The notes under the pieces: generated by a model
Told to the model about the DNA's origin: nothing
Database searches by the model: none
The model's input: only the letters and a program-made list of their open reading frames with translations
DNA from: Gemmatimonadota bacterium
GTDB lineage: Bacteria > Gemmatimonadota > Gemmatimonadetes > Gemmatimonadales > Gemmatimonadaceae
Assembly (NCBI GenBank): GCA_026387935.1
Contig: JAPLKU010000018.1
Span: 1 to 64,000 of the forward strand
DNA: 64,000 nt
Direction: 5' to 3'
Shown: one piece after another, positions 31,329 to 41,136 of the stretch
How positions within the stretch are numbered: position 1 is the stretch's first letter
How the letters are laid out: every line of letters begins with the position of its first letter
Position numbers and translations under genes: made by a program

Positions 31329-32435
31329 CTACTTGTGCGTGGCATTCTTGTAAAACGGCGTCTCAACAATCGTACCGACGACGCGCTTGCCGCGAATATC
31401 GATCTCAATCGTGTTGCCGGGTTTCGCGTGCGCGGTGGGTACGTAGGCCGTTCCGATACCAGTGCCGCAGCTCGGGCTCATCGTGCCGCTGCGTACTTCA
31501 CCGCTCGGCACACCATTCACGAACACGGGATAGTGTGCGCGCGGAAAGGTGCGCTCGGGCGTGGTGAATCCGACAAGTTTTCTGGGAATACCCGCCGTCT
31601 TCTGCGCGTCGAGCGCAGGGCGCCCGACGAACTCGCCCTTCTTCATTTTCACGAGCCACTGCAGGTTCGCTTCGAGCGGGGTCGTGGTGTCGTCAATGTC
31701 GTTGCCATAGAGCGCCATGCCCATCTCGAGGCGCAGTGAATCGCGGCAGCCAAGCCCGGAGGGAGTCACGTCACCATGGGCCGTGAGCAGGTTCCACATG
31801 GCCACGGCGTGAGCGGGATCGAAATACAATTCGAAACCGTCTTCACCCGTGTAGCCCGTGCGCGCGACGATGATGTTTTTGAATCCACCCACCGTACCGC
31901 GCGTGAACCAGTAGTACTTAATCGCGTCGAGGTCCACGTCGGTGTGGCGCTTGAGAATCTCCTGCGCCTTGGGGCCCTGCAGCGCGAGCAGCGCGACATT
32001 GTCGCTGATGTCTTCGAGCTTGCAGTCGAACTTTGCCACTTCTTTCGAGATGTGCGCGAAATCCTTGTCCTTGTTCGACGCGTTCACCACCATCATCACA
32101 TGGTCGGCCGAGCGATAGACAAGACAGTCGTCTTCAAAGGTGCCGCGATCGTTCAGGATGCCGGAGTAGTGCACCTGGCCGATTTCGAGGGCCGCCACGT
32201 TGTTGGTCGTGACGTGGTTCACGAAGTCCACGGCCTGCGGGCCCGTGATGATGAACTCACCCATGTGGCTCACATCGAACAGACCGCACGCCTTGCGCAC
32301 CGCATTGTGCTCGGCGGTAATACCGGCGGGGTACTGCACCGGCATTTCGTAGCCGGCGAAGGGAACGATCTTACCGCCGAGTGCGACGTGGACGTCGTAG
32401 AGGGGGGTGCGCAAGAGGTTGGTCTGGTCTGTCAT
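31329..32435 (-). CDS. gcvT: Aminomethyltransferase, glycine cleavage T protein
   Basis: A 368-residue T protein that releases ammonia from the aminomethyl-lipoyl H protein and gives 5,10-methylene-tetrahydrofolate. Seen are TPLYDVHVALGGKIVPFAGYEMPVQY at the N-terminus, GLFDVSHMGE (about 47-56), the folate-site RTGYTGEDGFELY (about 190-202), and CGLGCRDSLRLE-like GLGCRDSLRLEMGMALYGND. The ATG at 32435 is where homology starts. The H and P genes are not next to it. The gene also feeds the folate pool used by TrmFO elsewhere in the window. Confidence 0.94.
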   Translation of the reverse strand: MTDQTNLLRTPLYDVHVALGGKIVPFAGYEMPVQYPAGITAEHNAVRKACGLFDVSHMGEFIITGPQAVDFVNHVTTNNVAALEIGQVHYSGILNDRGTFEDDCLVYRSADHVMMVVNASNKDKDFAHISKEVAKFDCKLEDISDNVALLALQGPKAQEILKRHTDVDLDAIKYYWFTRGTVGGFKNIIVARTGYTGEDGFELYFDPAHAVAMWNLLTAHGDVTPSGLGCRDSLRLEMGMALYGNDIDDTTTPLEANLQWLVKMKKGEFVGRPALDAQKTAGIPRKLVGFTTPERTFPRAHYPVFVNGVPSGEVRSGTMSPSCGTGIGTAYVPTAHAKPGNTIEIDIRGKRVVGTIVETPFYKNATHK

Positions 32436-32605
32436 TTTGGACGGCTCGAGAACGGCCTGTGGAGGTGCTTGGCCGAGAGCGGAATATGCCGAAGTGGCAG
32501 TGGTAGGGGGTAGGGGACGCACGGGTGTGCTCCGCGAACCGCCGGGCATCGGGACGCCACGGAACCCAGCTCTGGTTCGGTACCGTTTTGAAGTAGTTTT
32601 GACGC

Positions 32606-35600
32606 ATGACCACCTGCATCTTTAGAAGCGCTGCGCTGGCCCTGCTGCTCCCCTTCGCCACGATCGCAAGCGCCCAACGCCCTGCCCGCCCCGCGCCGGC
32701 CGCGGCCGTCGCCACAAACCCGGCGTACGACCCGAAACTCTTCTCCGATCCCAACGCCACCTCGAGCCGCCTGAAGGCGCTCAAGTGGCGCAACGTCGGA
32801 CCCTTCCGCGGCGGACGCGTCGTCGCCGTTGCCGGCGATCCCGTCAAGCAGTTCACCGCCTACTTCGGCGCAGTGAACGGCGGCGTCTGGCGCACCGCCA
32901 ACGGCGGACAGACCTGGACCAACCTCACCGACGGCAAGACCGACATTTCGTCCGTCGGCGCGATTGCCGTCGCCCCATCGGACCCGAACGTGATCTACGT
33001 CGGCACCGGTGAGGCCCAGCTCCGCGAAGATCTCACCTATGGCACCGGGATGTACCGCTCCACCGATGCCGGCAAATCGTGGCAGTCCATCGGACTCGGC
33101 GACACGCACCAGATCGCAACCGTTCGTGTCGATCCCAAGGATCCGGACCGCGTCTTCGTTGCCGCGATGGGCCATGCCTTTGGGCCCAACGCCGAACGCG
33201 GCGTGTTTCGCACGACGGACGGCGGCAAGAACTGGAAGAAGGTGCTGTTCCTGAACGACAGCACCGGCGCGATCGATCTCACGATGGATCCGTCGAACCC
33301 GCGTATTCTCTACGCGGCCATGTGGAAGTTCCAGCGCACGCCCTGGGGCATGAACTCCGGCGGCGGACGCTCGGGTCTCTGGAAAACGCTCGATGGCGGC
33401 GATACCTGGACGGAGCTCACGTTCAATCCCGGCATCCCCCGCAAGCTGCTCGGCAAGATCGGCGTCTCGGTTTCGCCTGCGAATCCGCAGCGCCTCTACG
33501 CCAGCATCGAGGCCACGGACTCACTCGGCGGCATGTACCGTTCCGATAACGGCGGCGATTCATGGACCGCCACGAGCCTCGACCAGCAGTGGTCCGTGCG
33601 GCCGTACTACTACTCGTCGGTCACGGCGGATCCCAACAACGAGAACGTCGTCTACCTGATGAACCTCCAGGTGTGGCGCTCGGTGGACGCCGGAAGGAAC
33701 TTCACGCGCGTGCGCGTGCCGCACGGCGACACGCATATCATGTGGGTCGATCCGAAAGATTCGAAGCACCTGATCAATGGCAACGATGGCGGCGCCACGA
33801 TTTCGTACGACAATGGCGCGACGTGGAGCAGCATCCTCAACCAGCCCACGGCGCAGTTCTATCACGTGATGACCGACAATGCGTGGCCGTACCGCCTGTA
33901 CGGCGCGCAGCAGGACAACTCCGCGATCAGCGTGGCCAGCCGCTCCGACGACGGCGCCATCGGCGAGCGCGACTACTACAACATCGCCGGCTGCGAGAAC
34001 GCGACGATCGCCGTGGACCCGCGCAATCCGAACATCACGTACGGCGGCTGTTATATGGGCGAGTTCACGCGCAGCGACCGCGGCAACCGCCAGAGCCGCG
34101 ACATCTCGGTGCGGCTCAAGAACTATGACGGCATGGCCGCAGCCGATGTGCCGGATCGCTTTCAGTGGACCTTTCCGGTGCTCATCTCACCGCACGATCC
34201 GACCGTGCTGTACGCCGCGTCGCAGCAGGTGTGGCGCTCGAAGACCGAAGGCGCGAGCTGGGAGAAGATTTCGCCCGATCTCACCGTGCACGATCCGGCC
34301 ACGCTGGTGCGCTCCGGCGGCCCGATTCATGGCGACATGACAGGCACGGAGTGGTACGCGACGATCTACGCCTTCAACGAATCGCCCGTCACCAAGGGCG
34401 TGCTCTGGGCTGGATCGGACGATGGACTGATTCATGTCACCCGCGACGGTGGTGGCGCGTGGACCAACGTCACTCCCGTGGCGTACGGCACATTCACGCG
34501 CACGGCCGGTATCGATCCCTCGCACTTTGACGCGGGCACCGCGTACGTGGCGGCCAATCGCTATCAACAGGATGACTTCAAGCCGTATCTCTGGAAGACC
34601 AACGATTTCGGCAAAACGTGGACGGCGATCACGAATGGCATTCCCGTCGGCGCATACACGCGCACGATTCGCGAAGACCCGGTGCGCCGTGGCCTGCTCT
34701 ATGCCGGAACTGAAGCCGGCGTGTATGTGTCGTTCAACGACGGCGCGAACTGGGAACCGCTCCAGCTGAACCTGCCGCGCACGAGTGTCCGTGATCTGCG
34801 CGTGCACGACAACGATCTGGTCGCGGCCACGCATGGTCGCGCGTTCTGGGTTCTGGACGATGTGTCGCTGCTGCGCGCGATGGCCGATTCGATTGCATCG
34901 AAACCCGCGCATCTCTTTGCGCCGACGAAAGCCATCCGCTGGGCGGCCGGGCGCGCGCGCGGTGCGCAGGCCGGCGAGAATCCGGCCAGCGGCGCGTACG
35001 TGGATTACTTCTTCAAGGACGCACCGGCCGGCAAGGTGACGATCGCTTTCCTCGATGCCGGTGGGCGGGTGATTCGTTCGTACGAATCGAAGCAGGAGAA
35101 GAAAGACTCGGCCGCCTACGCCAATGATTCACTGGCAAGGAAGGCTGACCTCGCGCAGCGCGACACATCGGCGTTCGAACCGGCCGACTCGATCGTGAGT
35201 GCACGCGCGGGTTCCAATCGGTTCATCTGGAACCTGCAATACCCCGGTGCGAAGGGGCTCAAGAACACCGTGCTCGACGAAGGCAACCTGGATGGCCCGA
35301 CCGCGCCGCCGGGGCGGTACGCGGTGCGGCTGATCGCGGGCAAGGACACGCTTTCGCGTCCGTTCGATGTCGTCGCGGATCCTCGCGTCACGACGCCGAC
35401 GGCTGATCTCGTGGCACAGTTTCAGGCGGCGCTGCGCGTGCGTGAACGCATCAACGACGTGGTGGAGAGCGCGCAACGCATCGAGGACATCCAGGCGCAG
35501 GTGGACGCGCGTGTGAGGATGGCCTCCGACTCCGCGTCGAAGAAGCGGGTGGGCGACATGGGCAAGGCGCTGCGCGCCAAGCTTGAGGCGATTCGCGCCG

Positions 35601-35884
35601 AGTTGTACGAGGTGGGCTGTCATGTCGACCAGTGCACACTCGATCAGCCGGTGAAACTCTACAACATGCTCATCTCGTTGAACGATCAGGTTCAGGTAGG
35701 CGACTATGCGCCAACGAAGCAGCACGGTGAGGTCTACACGGACCTCAGCAACAAGACCGAGCTGCAACTCCAGACGTTGCAGAAGGTCGAGGACATCGAC
35801 CTGAACGCCTTCAATAAGTTGTTGGAAGAGCTCAAGTTGCCCGGCGTACACGTGCCGCCGCCGGTGAAGAAAGTGGCGTCGTAA
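32606..35884 (+). CDS. Secreted sortilin/VPS10- and BNR-repeat protein ('glycosyl hydrolase')
   Basis: A 1092-residue exported protein with a signal peptide (ending TIASAQ, about residue 23). The first ~750 residues contain many BNR/sortilin-type repeats: WRTANGGQTWTNLT, YRSTDAGKSWQSIG, FRTTDGGKNWKKV, WKTLDGGDTWTEL, YRSDNGGDSWTA, WRSKTEGASWEKI, WKTNDFGKTWTAI. These form beta-propellers. The last ~300 residues are a separate beta and coiled-coil region (NRFIWNLQYPGAKGL..., then helical to the end). Such proteins are abundant in Gemmatimonadota and Bacteroidota; some are annotated as glycosyl hydrolases without proof. No enzyme residues can be assigned. Confidence 0.9.
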   Translation: MTTCIFRSAALALLLPFATIASAQRPARPAPAAAVATNPAYDPKLFSDPNATSSRLKALKWRNVGPFRGGRVVAVAGDPVKQFTAYFGAVNGGVWRTANGGQTWTNLTDGKTDISSVGAIAVAPSDPNVIYVGTGEAQLREDLTYGTGMYRSTDAGKSWQSIGLGDTHQIATVRVDPKDPDRVFVAAMGHAFGPNAERGVFRTTDGGKNWKKVLFLNDSTGAIDLTMDPSNPRILYAAMWKFQRTPWGMNSGGGRSGLWKTLDGGDTWTELTFNPGIPRKLLGKIGVSVSPANPQRLYASIEATDSLGGMYRSDNGGDSWTATSLDQQWSVRPYYYSSVTADPNNENVVYLMNLQVWRSVDAGRNFTRVRVPHGDTHIMWVDPKDSKHLINGNDGGATISYDNGATWSSILNQPTAQFYHVMTDNAWPYRLYGAQQDNSAISVASRSDDGAIGERDYYNIAGCENATIAVDPRNPNITYGGCYMGEFTRSDRGNRQSRDISVRLKNYDGMAAADVPDRFQWTFPVLISPHDPTVLYAASQQVWRSKTEGASWEKISPDLTVHDPATLVRSGGPIHGDMTGTEWYATIYAFNESPVTKGVLWAGSDDGLIHVTRDGGGAWTNVTPVAYGTFTRTAGIDPSHFDAGTAYVAANRYQQDDFKPYLWKTNDFGKTWTAITNGIPVGAYTRTIREDPVRRGLLYAGTEAGVYVSFNDGANWEPLQLNLPRTSVRDLRVHDNDLVAATHGRAFWVLDDVSLLRAMADSIASKPAHLFAPTKAIRWAAGRARGAQAGENPASGAYVDYFFKDAPAGKVTIAFLDAGGRVIRSYESKQEKKDSAAYANDSLARKADLAQRDTSAFEPADSIVSARAGSNRFIWNLQYPGAKGLKNTVLDEGNLDGPTAPPGRYAVRLIAGKDTLSRPFDVVADPRVTTPTADLVAQFQAALRVRERINDVVESAQRIEDIQAQVDARVRMASDSASKKRVGDMGKALRAKLEAIRAELYEVGCHVDQCTLDQPVKLYNMLISLNDQVQVGDYAPTKQHGEVYTDLSNKTELQLQTLQKVEDIDLNAFNKLLEELKLPGVHVPPPVKKVAS

Positions 35885-36027
35885 CGCGGGAGTGAGCGCG
35901 GTGGGGCCTGCGGCGGGCGGCGGCCCCGTGCTGGAGATCGACGTGTCGCAGATCGACTTCGTGTCGAATGTGCCGTACCTGATTGCCGTGTACGAGGGGA
36001 CCGAGACGCTGCTCGTGCCCGAGGAGT

Positions 36028-36855
36028 TCAGGGCGTGGCGGCTTGTGTCTCACGCGATGCCCGCGACGACGACAGCGCGTCGCCGACGACATTCAGGCAG
36101 AGCACCGTCACGAAAATGAATGCGCCCGGAAAGATCGCGAGCCAGGGCTCAGTACTCATCGTCGTCTGCCCCTGATAGAGCATGTTGCCCCAGCTCGGCG
36201 TAGGCGGCTGAACGCCAACACCGAAGAAGCTCAGCGCGCTTTCGAGGAGAATGCCGCGCGCGACGGCGAGCGTGGTCGCCACGCCGGCGACAGGGATTGC
36301 AGCAGGAATCACATGGCGGAGAGCGACGCGCCAGGGTGATGCGCCAACGGCGTGCGCCGCCGACACAAAGTCGCGCGCTTTGAGCGACAGCACCTCGGCC
36401 CGAACAACCCGGGCCGTTTCCATCCAGCCCGCCGCGCCCACGAGCAGCACCAGAAATGGCACACTGGGGTTGAGCACCACCGCCGCAATCATGAGCAGCG
36501 GGAGTCGCGGAATGGAGAGCATCGCATCGGTGACTCTCATGAGCAGGTCATCGATCCAGCGGCCGGCGTAGCCTGCACAGCCGCCGAGTAGCACGCCGAT
36601 GGCCACACTCAGCGCGCCAGAGATGAAGCCGACAGAGAGCGACACTCGCGCGCCGAACAGGACTCGCGTGAACAGATCGCGCCCAAGCTCGTCGGTGCCA
36701 CACCAATGCGCGAGCGACGGCGCTGCGCGGCGGTTGGCGAGGTCCACTGCGTCGAAGGCATACGGCGCGATGAGACTCGCGAGCACCGCGCCAACGGCGA
36801 GTGCTATCAGTGCGCCTGCAGCGATCTTGGCGCCCCGGCTCATACCGATGTTCAT
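36028..36855 (-). CDS. Peptide ABC transporter permease, DppC/OppC type
   Basis: A 275-residue inner-membrane permease. The N-terminal helix (KIAAGALIALAVGAVLASLIAPYAF) precedes HWCGTDELGRDLFTRVLFGARVSL, the hallmark of DppC/OppC. The EAA loop is ARDFVSAAHAVGASPWRVALRHVIP. ESALSFFGVGVQPPTPSWG near the end is also typical. Its ATG overlaps the upstream permease stop by four bases. No ATP-binding subunits follow; transcription meets the convergent sortilin-like gene. Confidence 0.93.
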   Translation of the reverse strand: MNIGMSRGAKIAAGALIALAVGAVLASLIAPYAFDAVDLANRRAAPSLAHWCGTDELGRDLFTRVLFGARVSLSVGFISGALSVAIGVLLGGCAGYAGRWIDDLLMRVTDAMLSIPRLPLLMIAAVVLNPSVPFLVLLVGAAGWMETARVVRAEVLSLKARDFVSAAHAVGASPWRVALRHVIPAAIPVAGVATTLAVARGILLESALSFFGVGVQPPTPSWGNMLYQGQTTMSTEPWLAIFPGAFIFVTVLCLNVVGDALSSSRASRETQAATP

Positions 36856-37796
36856 GCCGAGGCCTTCGCCCGCGGGTCGATCGCGTGCACGGCGATGTCC
36901 GCAATCAGGTTGAGCACCACGACGGCCACCGACGCGCACATGAGAAACGCCATCAGCACGGTGTAGTCGCGCTTGGCGAGCGACTCCGTAAAGAGCGAGC
37001 CGATGCCCGGCCAGGCGAACACGCTCTCGGTGACCACCGCGCCCGACGCCATGATCGACGCGTCGAGGAGCACCACCGTAATGAAAGGCACCGCCGCGTT
37101 CCGCAGCGCATGCTTGATAACCACGCCAGCCTCGCGCACCCCACGGGCCCGCGCCGCGCGCACGAACGGCAATGCAAGCGTCTCCCGCATACTGCTGCGC
37201 AGATAGCGGCTCCACACAGCTGCATGCACCGCCGAGAGCACGAACGCGGGCAGCATTAGATGCGCGAGACGGTCACCGAAGCCCCCCACACCGAACGATG
37301 CACGCCCCGACGACGGCAGCCAGCCAAGCCAGTTTGCAAACACGAGTTGCAGCAACAGACCGAACCAGAAAACGGGCAGCGAGATCGCACCTACGGCACC
37401 AATCGTCGTGAGCCGGTCGAATCCGCGCCGGGTGGCCGCGAGCACGCCGAGCGGCAGGGCGACGATGAACGCGATGACCGACGACGCGCCGACGAGTTCG
37501 AGCGTGGCCGGGATCCGCTCCAGCAGGCGCGTCGCCACGGGACGGCCGTCCGCGTAGCTGTAGCCCCAGTCACCTCGCACAAAGGCCCAGAGCCAGCTCA
37601 GGTACTGCTCCGTGAGCGAACGGTCGAGCCCGAGCGACTTGCGCAACCGCTCGATGTCTGCCGGCCGGACATTTGGATTGTCGAGATAGAGCGCGAGCGG
37701 ACCGCCGGGCGCTGCGTGGATCAACAGGAACACGATCAGCGAAATGACGAGGACGAGCGGCACGCCCTGGGCCACGCGGCGCACGACAAATCGCAT
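36852..37796 (-). CDS. Peptide ABC transporter permease, DppB/OppB type
   Basis: A 314-residue permease with the usual first helix (QGVPLVLVISLIVFLLIHAAPGGP) and GLDRSLTEQYLSWLWAFVRGDWGYS, as in DppB/OppB. The EAA loop is RAARARGVREAGVVIKHALRNAAVP. The ATG at 37796 shares one base with the stop of the binding-protein gene. It pairs with the DppC-type permease to form the channel; substrates are probably small peptides. Confidence 0.93.
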   Translation of the reverse strand: MRFVVRRVAQGVPLVLVISLIVFLLIHAAPGGPLALYLDNPNVRPADIERLRKSLGLDRSLTEQYLSWLWAFVRGDWGYSYADGRPVATRLLERIPATLELVGASSVIAFIVALPLGVLAATRRGFDRLTTIGAVGAISLPVFWFGLLLQLVFANWLGWLPSSGRASFGVGGFGDRLAHLMLPAFVLSAVHAAVWSRYLRSSMRETLALPFVRAARARGVREAGVVIKHALRNAAVPFITVVLLDASIMASGAVVTESVFAWPGIGSLFTESLAKRDYTVLMAFLMCASVAVVVLNLIADIAVHAIDPRAKASA

Positions 37797-39403
37797 CACT
37801 TCTTCACGATCTCCCACTGGTACACGTTCCAGAACGGGCCCGTGTTCGTCGGATTGCCGGTGAAGCCCTGCAACGTCGCGGGCACCGCGTCCACCTTCTC
37901 GGTGTTGTAGAGCACGATTTCGGGGACGAGATCGGCGATCCGCTTCTGCGCGCGCTTGAGGATTTCTGCGCGCTTCGTCTGATCCACCGTGCGGTCGGAC
38001 TCGTACAGCATCTTTGTGAGTTCGGCGTCGCTGAAATAATTGATATTGCGCCCCGCAGGGGGCGTGCGATCAGCGGCGAAGAACAGCGTGATTTCCGGAT
38101 CGGCCGGTTGCTGCCACCAATGCAGCATGGCGTCGAAGTCGCCGGTGAACCAGGTGGTGCTGATCGACGTGCCATCCATGAGCTTGATGGCCATCTCGAC
38201 GCCGATGTCCTTGTAGTGCTTCTGCACCGCCTGCGCGATGTTCTCGCGAATGGCGAACCCCGCCTGCGTGATGAGCGTGAAGGTGAGGCGCTTGCCGTCT
38301 TTCACCCGGATGCCGTCGGCTCCTGGCTTCCAGCCGGCTTCATCGAGCAACGCGCGCGACTTCGCGAGGCTGAACTCGTATTTCGTCACGTTCGGCTCGT
38401 AGGCCCACGACAGCGGCTGAATGGGCCCGTTCACCACGGTCACCAGCGAGTCGAGAATCGTATTGACGATGAGCTCGCGGTCAATCGCATGCGCGAGGGC
38501 CTTGCGCACCTTCACGTCAGAGAACGGCGTGTACCGCTTCTCATTCAGCGTGATGTGCTCATAGCCGTTGCCCACCACCTTGTTGAGCCGCAGCGATGGC
38601 ACCGTGCGCAGCTCGCGCACCTTGTCCCAAGGTACGAGCGCCACGAGATGCACCTCGCCGGCCGCGAGCTGATTGATGCGCGTGGTCGTGTTCGTGAGAA
38701 ACCGGAACAACAGCTTCTTGATCTTCGGATACTCCGCGCCACGCCAGTAATTGGGCACGGCCTCCAGCGCGATGTATTCCCCCGTCTTCCACTCGGCGAC
38801 CTTGTACGGCCCCGTGCCGAGCGGCGATCGGTTGTAGTCCACGGCCTTGTCGATGTCGCGCCCTTCGAGCAGGTGCTTGGGGATCGTGCCCCGAAAAAAC
38901 TGCAGCGCGTAGGGCGCGTACACTTCCTTGTAGTGAATCACGGCCGTGAGCGAATCCGGCGTGTCAACGCCGCTGATGCGGTCAAAGCCGTCGGTGCTCT
39001 CCGGCTTCCAGTCGCCCTTGTTGATGGCGTCGACGGTGAACTTCACATCCGCCGAGGTGTGCGCCACGCCGTCGTGCCACTTCACGTTCGGGCGGAGCTT
39101 CCAGATGACATCCATGCCCGCCTTCGTGACCTTGACGCCACCATTCGCCAGCGTCGGGATCTCGGACGCGAGCAGCGGAATGAGGTTCATCTTCTCGTCG
39201 GTCGTGACGAGCCCCTCGATCACGCAGGAGTGAATGTCCTCGAGAATGTGCGACGCGAACCGGTTGAGCGTGTCGGGCTCACGGTCGTAGCCGATGATCA
39301 ACAGTTCATTCGACGGCCCGCGAGCGCCGCCTGAACAATCAGAGCACGCAGCAAGAAAGCCGAGCACAAGAAGTGCCCTGGCCGCCGAGAACTTCCGGTT
39401 CAT
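37796..39403 (-). CDS. Peptide-binding lipoprotein (SBP family 5)
   Basis: A 535-residue extracytoplasmic solute-binding protein of the peptide/nickel group. A lipobox is visible (LVLGFLAAC), so it is membrane-tethered. Family marks are YDREPDTLNRFASHI, PNVKWHDGVAHTSADVKFTVDA, GTGPYKVAEWKTGEYI and VRKALAHAIDRELIV. The ATG at 39403 starts the signal. A GTG at 39457 overlaps the DUF885 stop by four bases and is an alternative that would lengthen the n-region by 18 residues. With the two permeases it makes three of the five parts of a Dpp-type importer. Confidence 0.9.
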   Translation of the reverse strand: MNRKFSAARALLVLGFLAACSDCSGGARGPSNELLIIGYDREPDTLNRFASHILEDIHSCVIEGLVTTDEKMNLIPLLASEIPTLANGGVKVTKAGMDVIWKLRPNVKWHDGVAHTSADVKFTVDAINKGDWKPESTDGFDRISGVDTPDSLTAVIHYKEVYAPYALQFFRGTIPKHLLEGRDIDKAVDYNRSPLGTGPYKVAEWKTGEYIALEAVPNYWRGAEYPKIKKLLFRFLTNTTTRINQLAAGEVHLVALVPWDKVRELRTVPSLRLNKVVGNGYEHITLNEKRYTPFSDVKVRKALAHAIDRELIVNTILDSLVTVVNGPIQPLSWAYEPNVTKYEFSLAKSRALLDEAGWKPGADGIRVKDGKRLTFTLITQAGFAIRENIAQAVQKHYKDIGVEMAIKLMDGTSISTTWFTGDFDAMLHWWQQPADPEITLFFAADRTPPAGRNINYFSDAELTKMLYESDRTVDQTKRAEILKRAQKRIADLVPEIVLYNTEKVDAVPATLQGFTGNPTNTGPFWNVYQWEIVKK

Positions 39404-39453
39404 CCGGCGGTTGTCCGCCATCCGCGCTAGCGCCGAGACCTCCGCCAACCGGG

Positions 39454-41118
39454 TCACGACGCCAGCTCCAGCATCCGCCGCGCGACGAGCGGCACGGGAA
39501 TCGATCCATGCTCAAGGAACTCATCGTGGAACTGCCGCAGAGAGAACGTCTCGCCCTGGCGCCGCTTCAACTCTTCGCGCAAGTCGATAATGCCCTGCAT
39601 TCCGAGCCAGTACATGAGCCCTGTTCCGGGGAACATCGAGTTCTTGGTGGCTTCGTTTTTCGCAGCGGCCTCAGGCATTCCCACCTGCTCCTGGTAGAAG
39701 CGCGCCGCTTCATCGAGCGTCATCGTCCGCTGGTGCAGCGAGATGTCCACGATCGCGCGCGCGAGAAAGCGCACCCGCGAATGCTGCTCCGAGAGCTTCT
39801 CCAGCGGAGTGAGGAAGCCAAGCTCTTCCATGAGCTCCGTGGCATAGCAGGCCCAGCCTTCGGCCATTGACCCGCCGCAGAACATCGCGATACGGCTCGC
39901 GCAGTCCACCGCCGCGAAGTTGCCGATGCGCGACATCGCCCGGTTGTAGGCATGCCAGTTCTGCACATGGTGCCCAATGGCGCCATGGTGCACGACATGA
40001 TTCAACTTGATGACGGCGTGGTTCCACGTCTTGAAGTACTTCTCCGGGTCGGCAGCATCCACCGGCGGCACGAAGTACTGGTGCGCAATCGCCAGGTCAT
40101 ATGGCGCCGGCGAACGATAGTGCAGGAAATAGAGAAAAGGCGCCGCCCGCTGCGCCCACACGGGCTGGTGCACATAGTGCACGGGCCAATGCGGCCAGTC
40201 CACGACGTCCGCGCGCTGGGCCTTCTGGAAGCACTGCAGCCACGTCTTGTCGAATGACGCGAGGTAGCTGTCCGCCGCCGGATGCGCGGCCGCGAGCCGC
40301 TCCTCAACGGCCGCCCAACTCCCATACTCCTCGGTCGCCGTCCGTTCCAGTGTCGCCTTCGCATCGACGAAGCGCGCCTGGGCATCTGCCAGAAGATCGG
40401 CGCGCGCCCGTGTGCTCTGATGACCGCGCGCGAGCAGCAGGTCGAAGAACTCCGGACCGCTCGCCACCGAACTCTCGCTCGCCGGCGAGCGCCTCTTGAG
40501 CCACGAGGCGAACTCGGCGAACGCATCCGTAGCGGCCGGAATCGCTGCCATCACACGCTCGGCGACTTCGTCGCTCACCTTCTCGGATTTCAGCCAGAGC
40601 GGCATGTCCTCGAGCAACAGCTTCGCCCCTTCGCACTCGCGAATCGCACGCGCCGACCAGCTCGCGGGCGTCGTATTGCCAAGCGTGGACTCAGCCGTGG
40701 CCAGGAAACCCGGAATCGCCCCGATCCGCCGCATGAGATGCTCGGCCCTCGTGTCAGCGGCCGCAAAGCGGCGCAGCATCAGCGATACCATGCCGAACAC
40801 GGCCTCGCCGCTCCAGAGCGCGGGATTGCCGCGCACCCCATGCGAACCCGCGTCCTCTGCGATACGAATCTCGAGGGTGGCACGCGCCAGATCGATGTCC
40901 ATCGCCTCCCACGGATCGGTGGTCGCGAAGGCGCCGAGTTCCTCGTGGAGCGTTAGCATTTCGCGAGCATTGGTCTTGAGATTGCTCGCCGACCAGTCGG
41001 GCAGGACGCTGTCATAGCTGTGCAACCCGGCGAAGGTCGCGCTGACCGGATTGCGCCGCCAGAAGTGCGCGAAGAAGGCGTCGAGCCCCAGCAGAGGCTC
41101 GCTCAGTGGCTCACTCAC
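39454..41118 (-). CDS. DUF885 family protein, peptidase-like, motif-altered
   Basis: A 554-residue protein of DUF885, a group thought to be zinc metallopeptidases. It has no signal peptide. The usual HExxPGHH site is replaced by HHGAIGHHVQ (near residue 385), where the Glu is a His and the Pro an Ile; EGWACYATELMEELGF and the late FPGTGLMYWLGM are kept. It may be a changed-activity member. It sits between a Gfo/Idh/MocA gene and the peptide-binding protein, so peptide or amino-acid-conjugate breakdown is likely. The start is GTG. Confidence 0.8.
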   Translation of the reverse strand: MSEPLSEPLLGLDAFFAHFWRRNPVSATFAGLHSYDSVLPDWSASNLKTNAREMLTLHEELGAFATTDPWEAMDIDLARATLEIRIAEDAGSHGVRGNPALWSGEAVFGMVSLMLRRFAAADTRAEHLMRRIGAIPGFLATAESTLGNTTPASWSARAIRECEGAKLLLEDMPLWLKSEKVSDEVAERVMAAIPAATDAFAEFASWLKRRSPASESSVASGPEFFDLLLARGHQSTRARADLLADAQARFVDAKATLERTATEEYGSWAAVEERLAAAHPAADSYLASFDKTWLQCFQKAQRADVVDWPHWPVHYVHQPVWAQRAAPFLYFLHYRSPAPYDLAIAHQYFVPPVDAADPEKYFKTWNHAVIKLNHVVHHGAIGHHVQNWHAYNRAMSRIGNFAAVDCASRIAMFCGGSMAEGWACYATELMEELGFLTPLEKLSEQHSRVRFLARAIVDISLHQRTMTLDEAARFYQEQVGMPEAAAKNEATKNSMFPGTGLMYWLGMQGIIDLREELKRRQGETFSLRQFHDEFLEHGSIPVPLVARRMLELAS

Positions 41119-41136
41119 GCGTTGGTCACGCGTTGC

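Noticed and set aside
35901-35927. GGGGCC/GGCCCC stem after the sortilin-like gene as a terminator
   Set aside because: No T-tract follows and the loop is long and GC-rich; evidence is too weak to list it as a terminator.
35892-36119. 75-codon plus-strand frame after the sortilin-like gene
   Set aside because: It has some non-shadow sequence at first but runs over the end of the DppC permease and loses coding character; no ribosome site or family. I kept the region as a transcript end.
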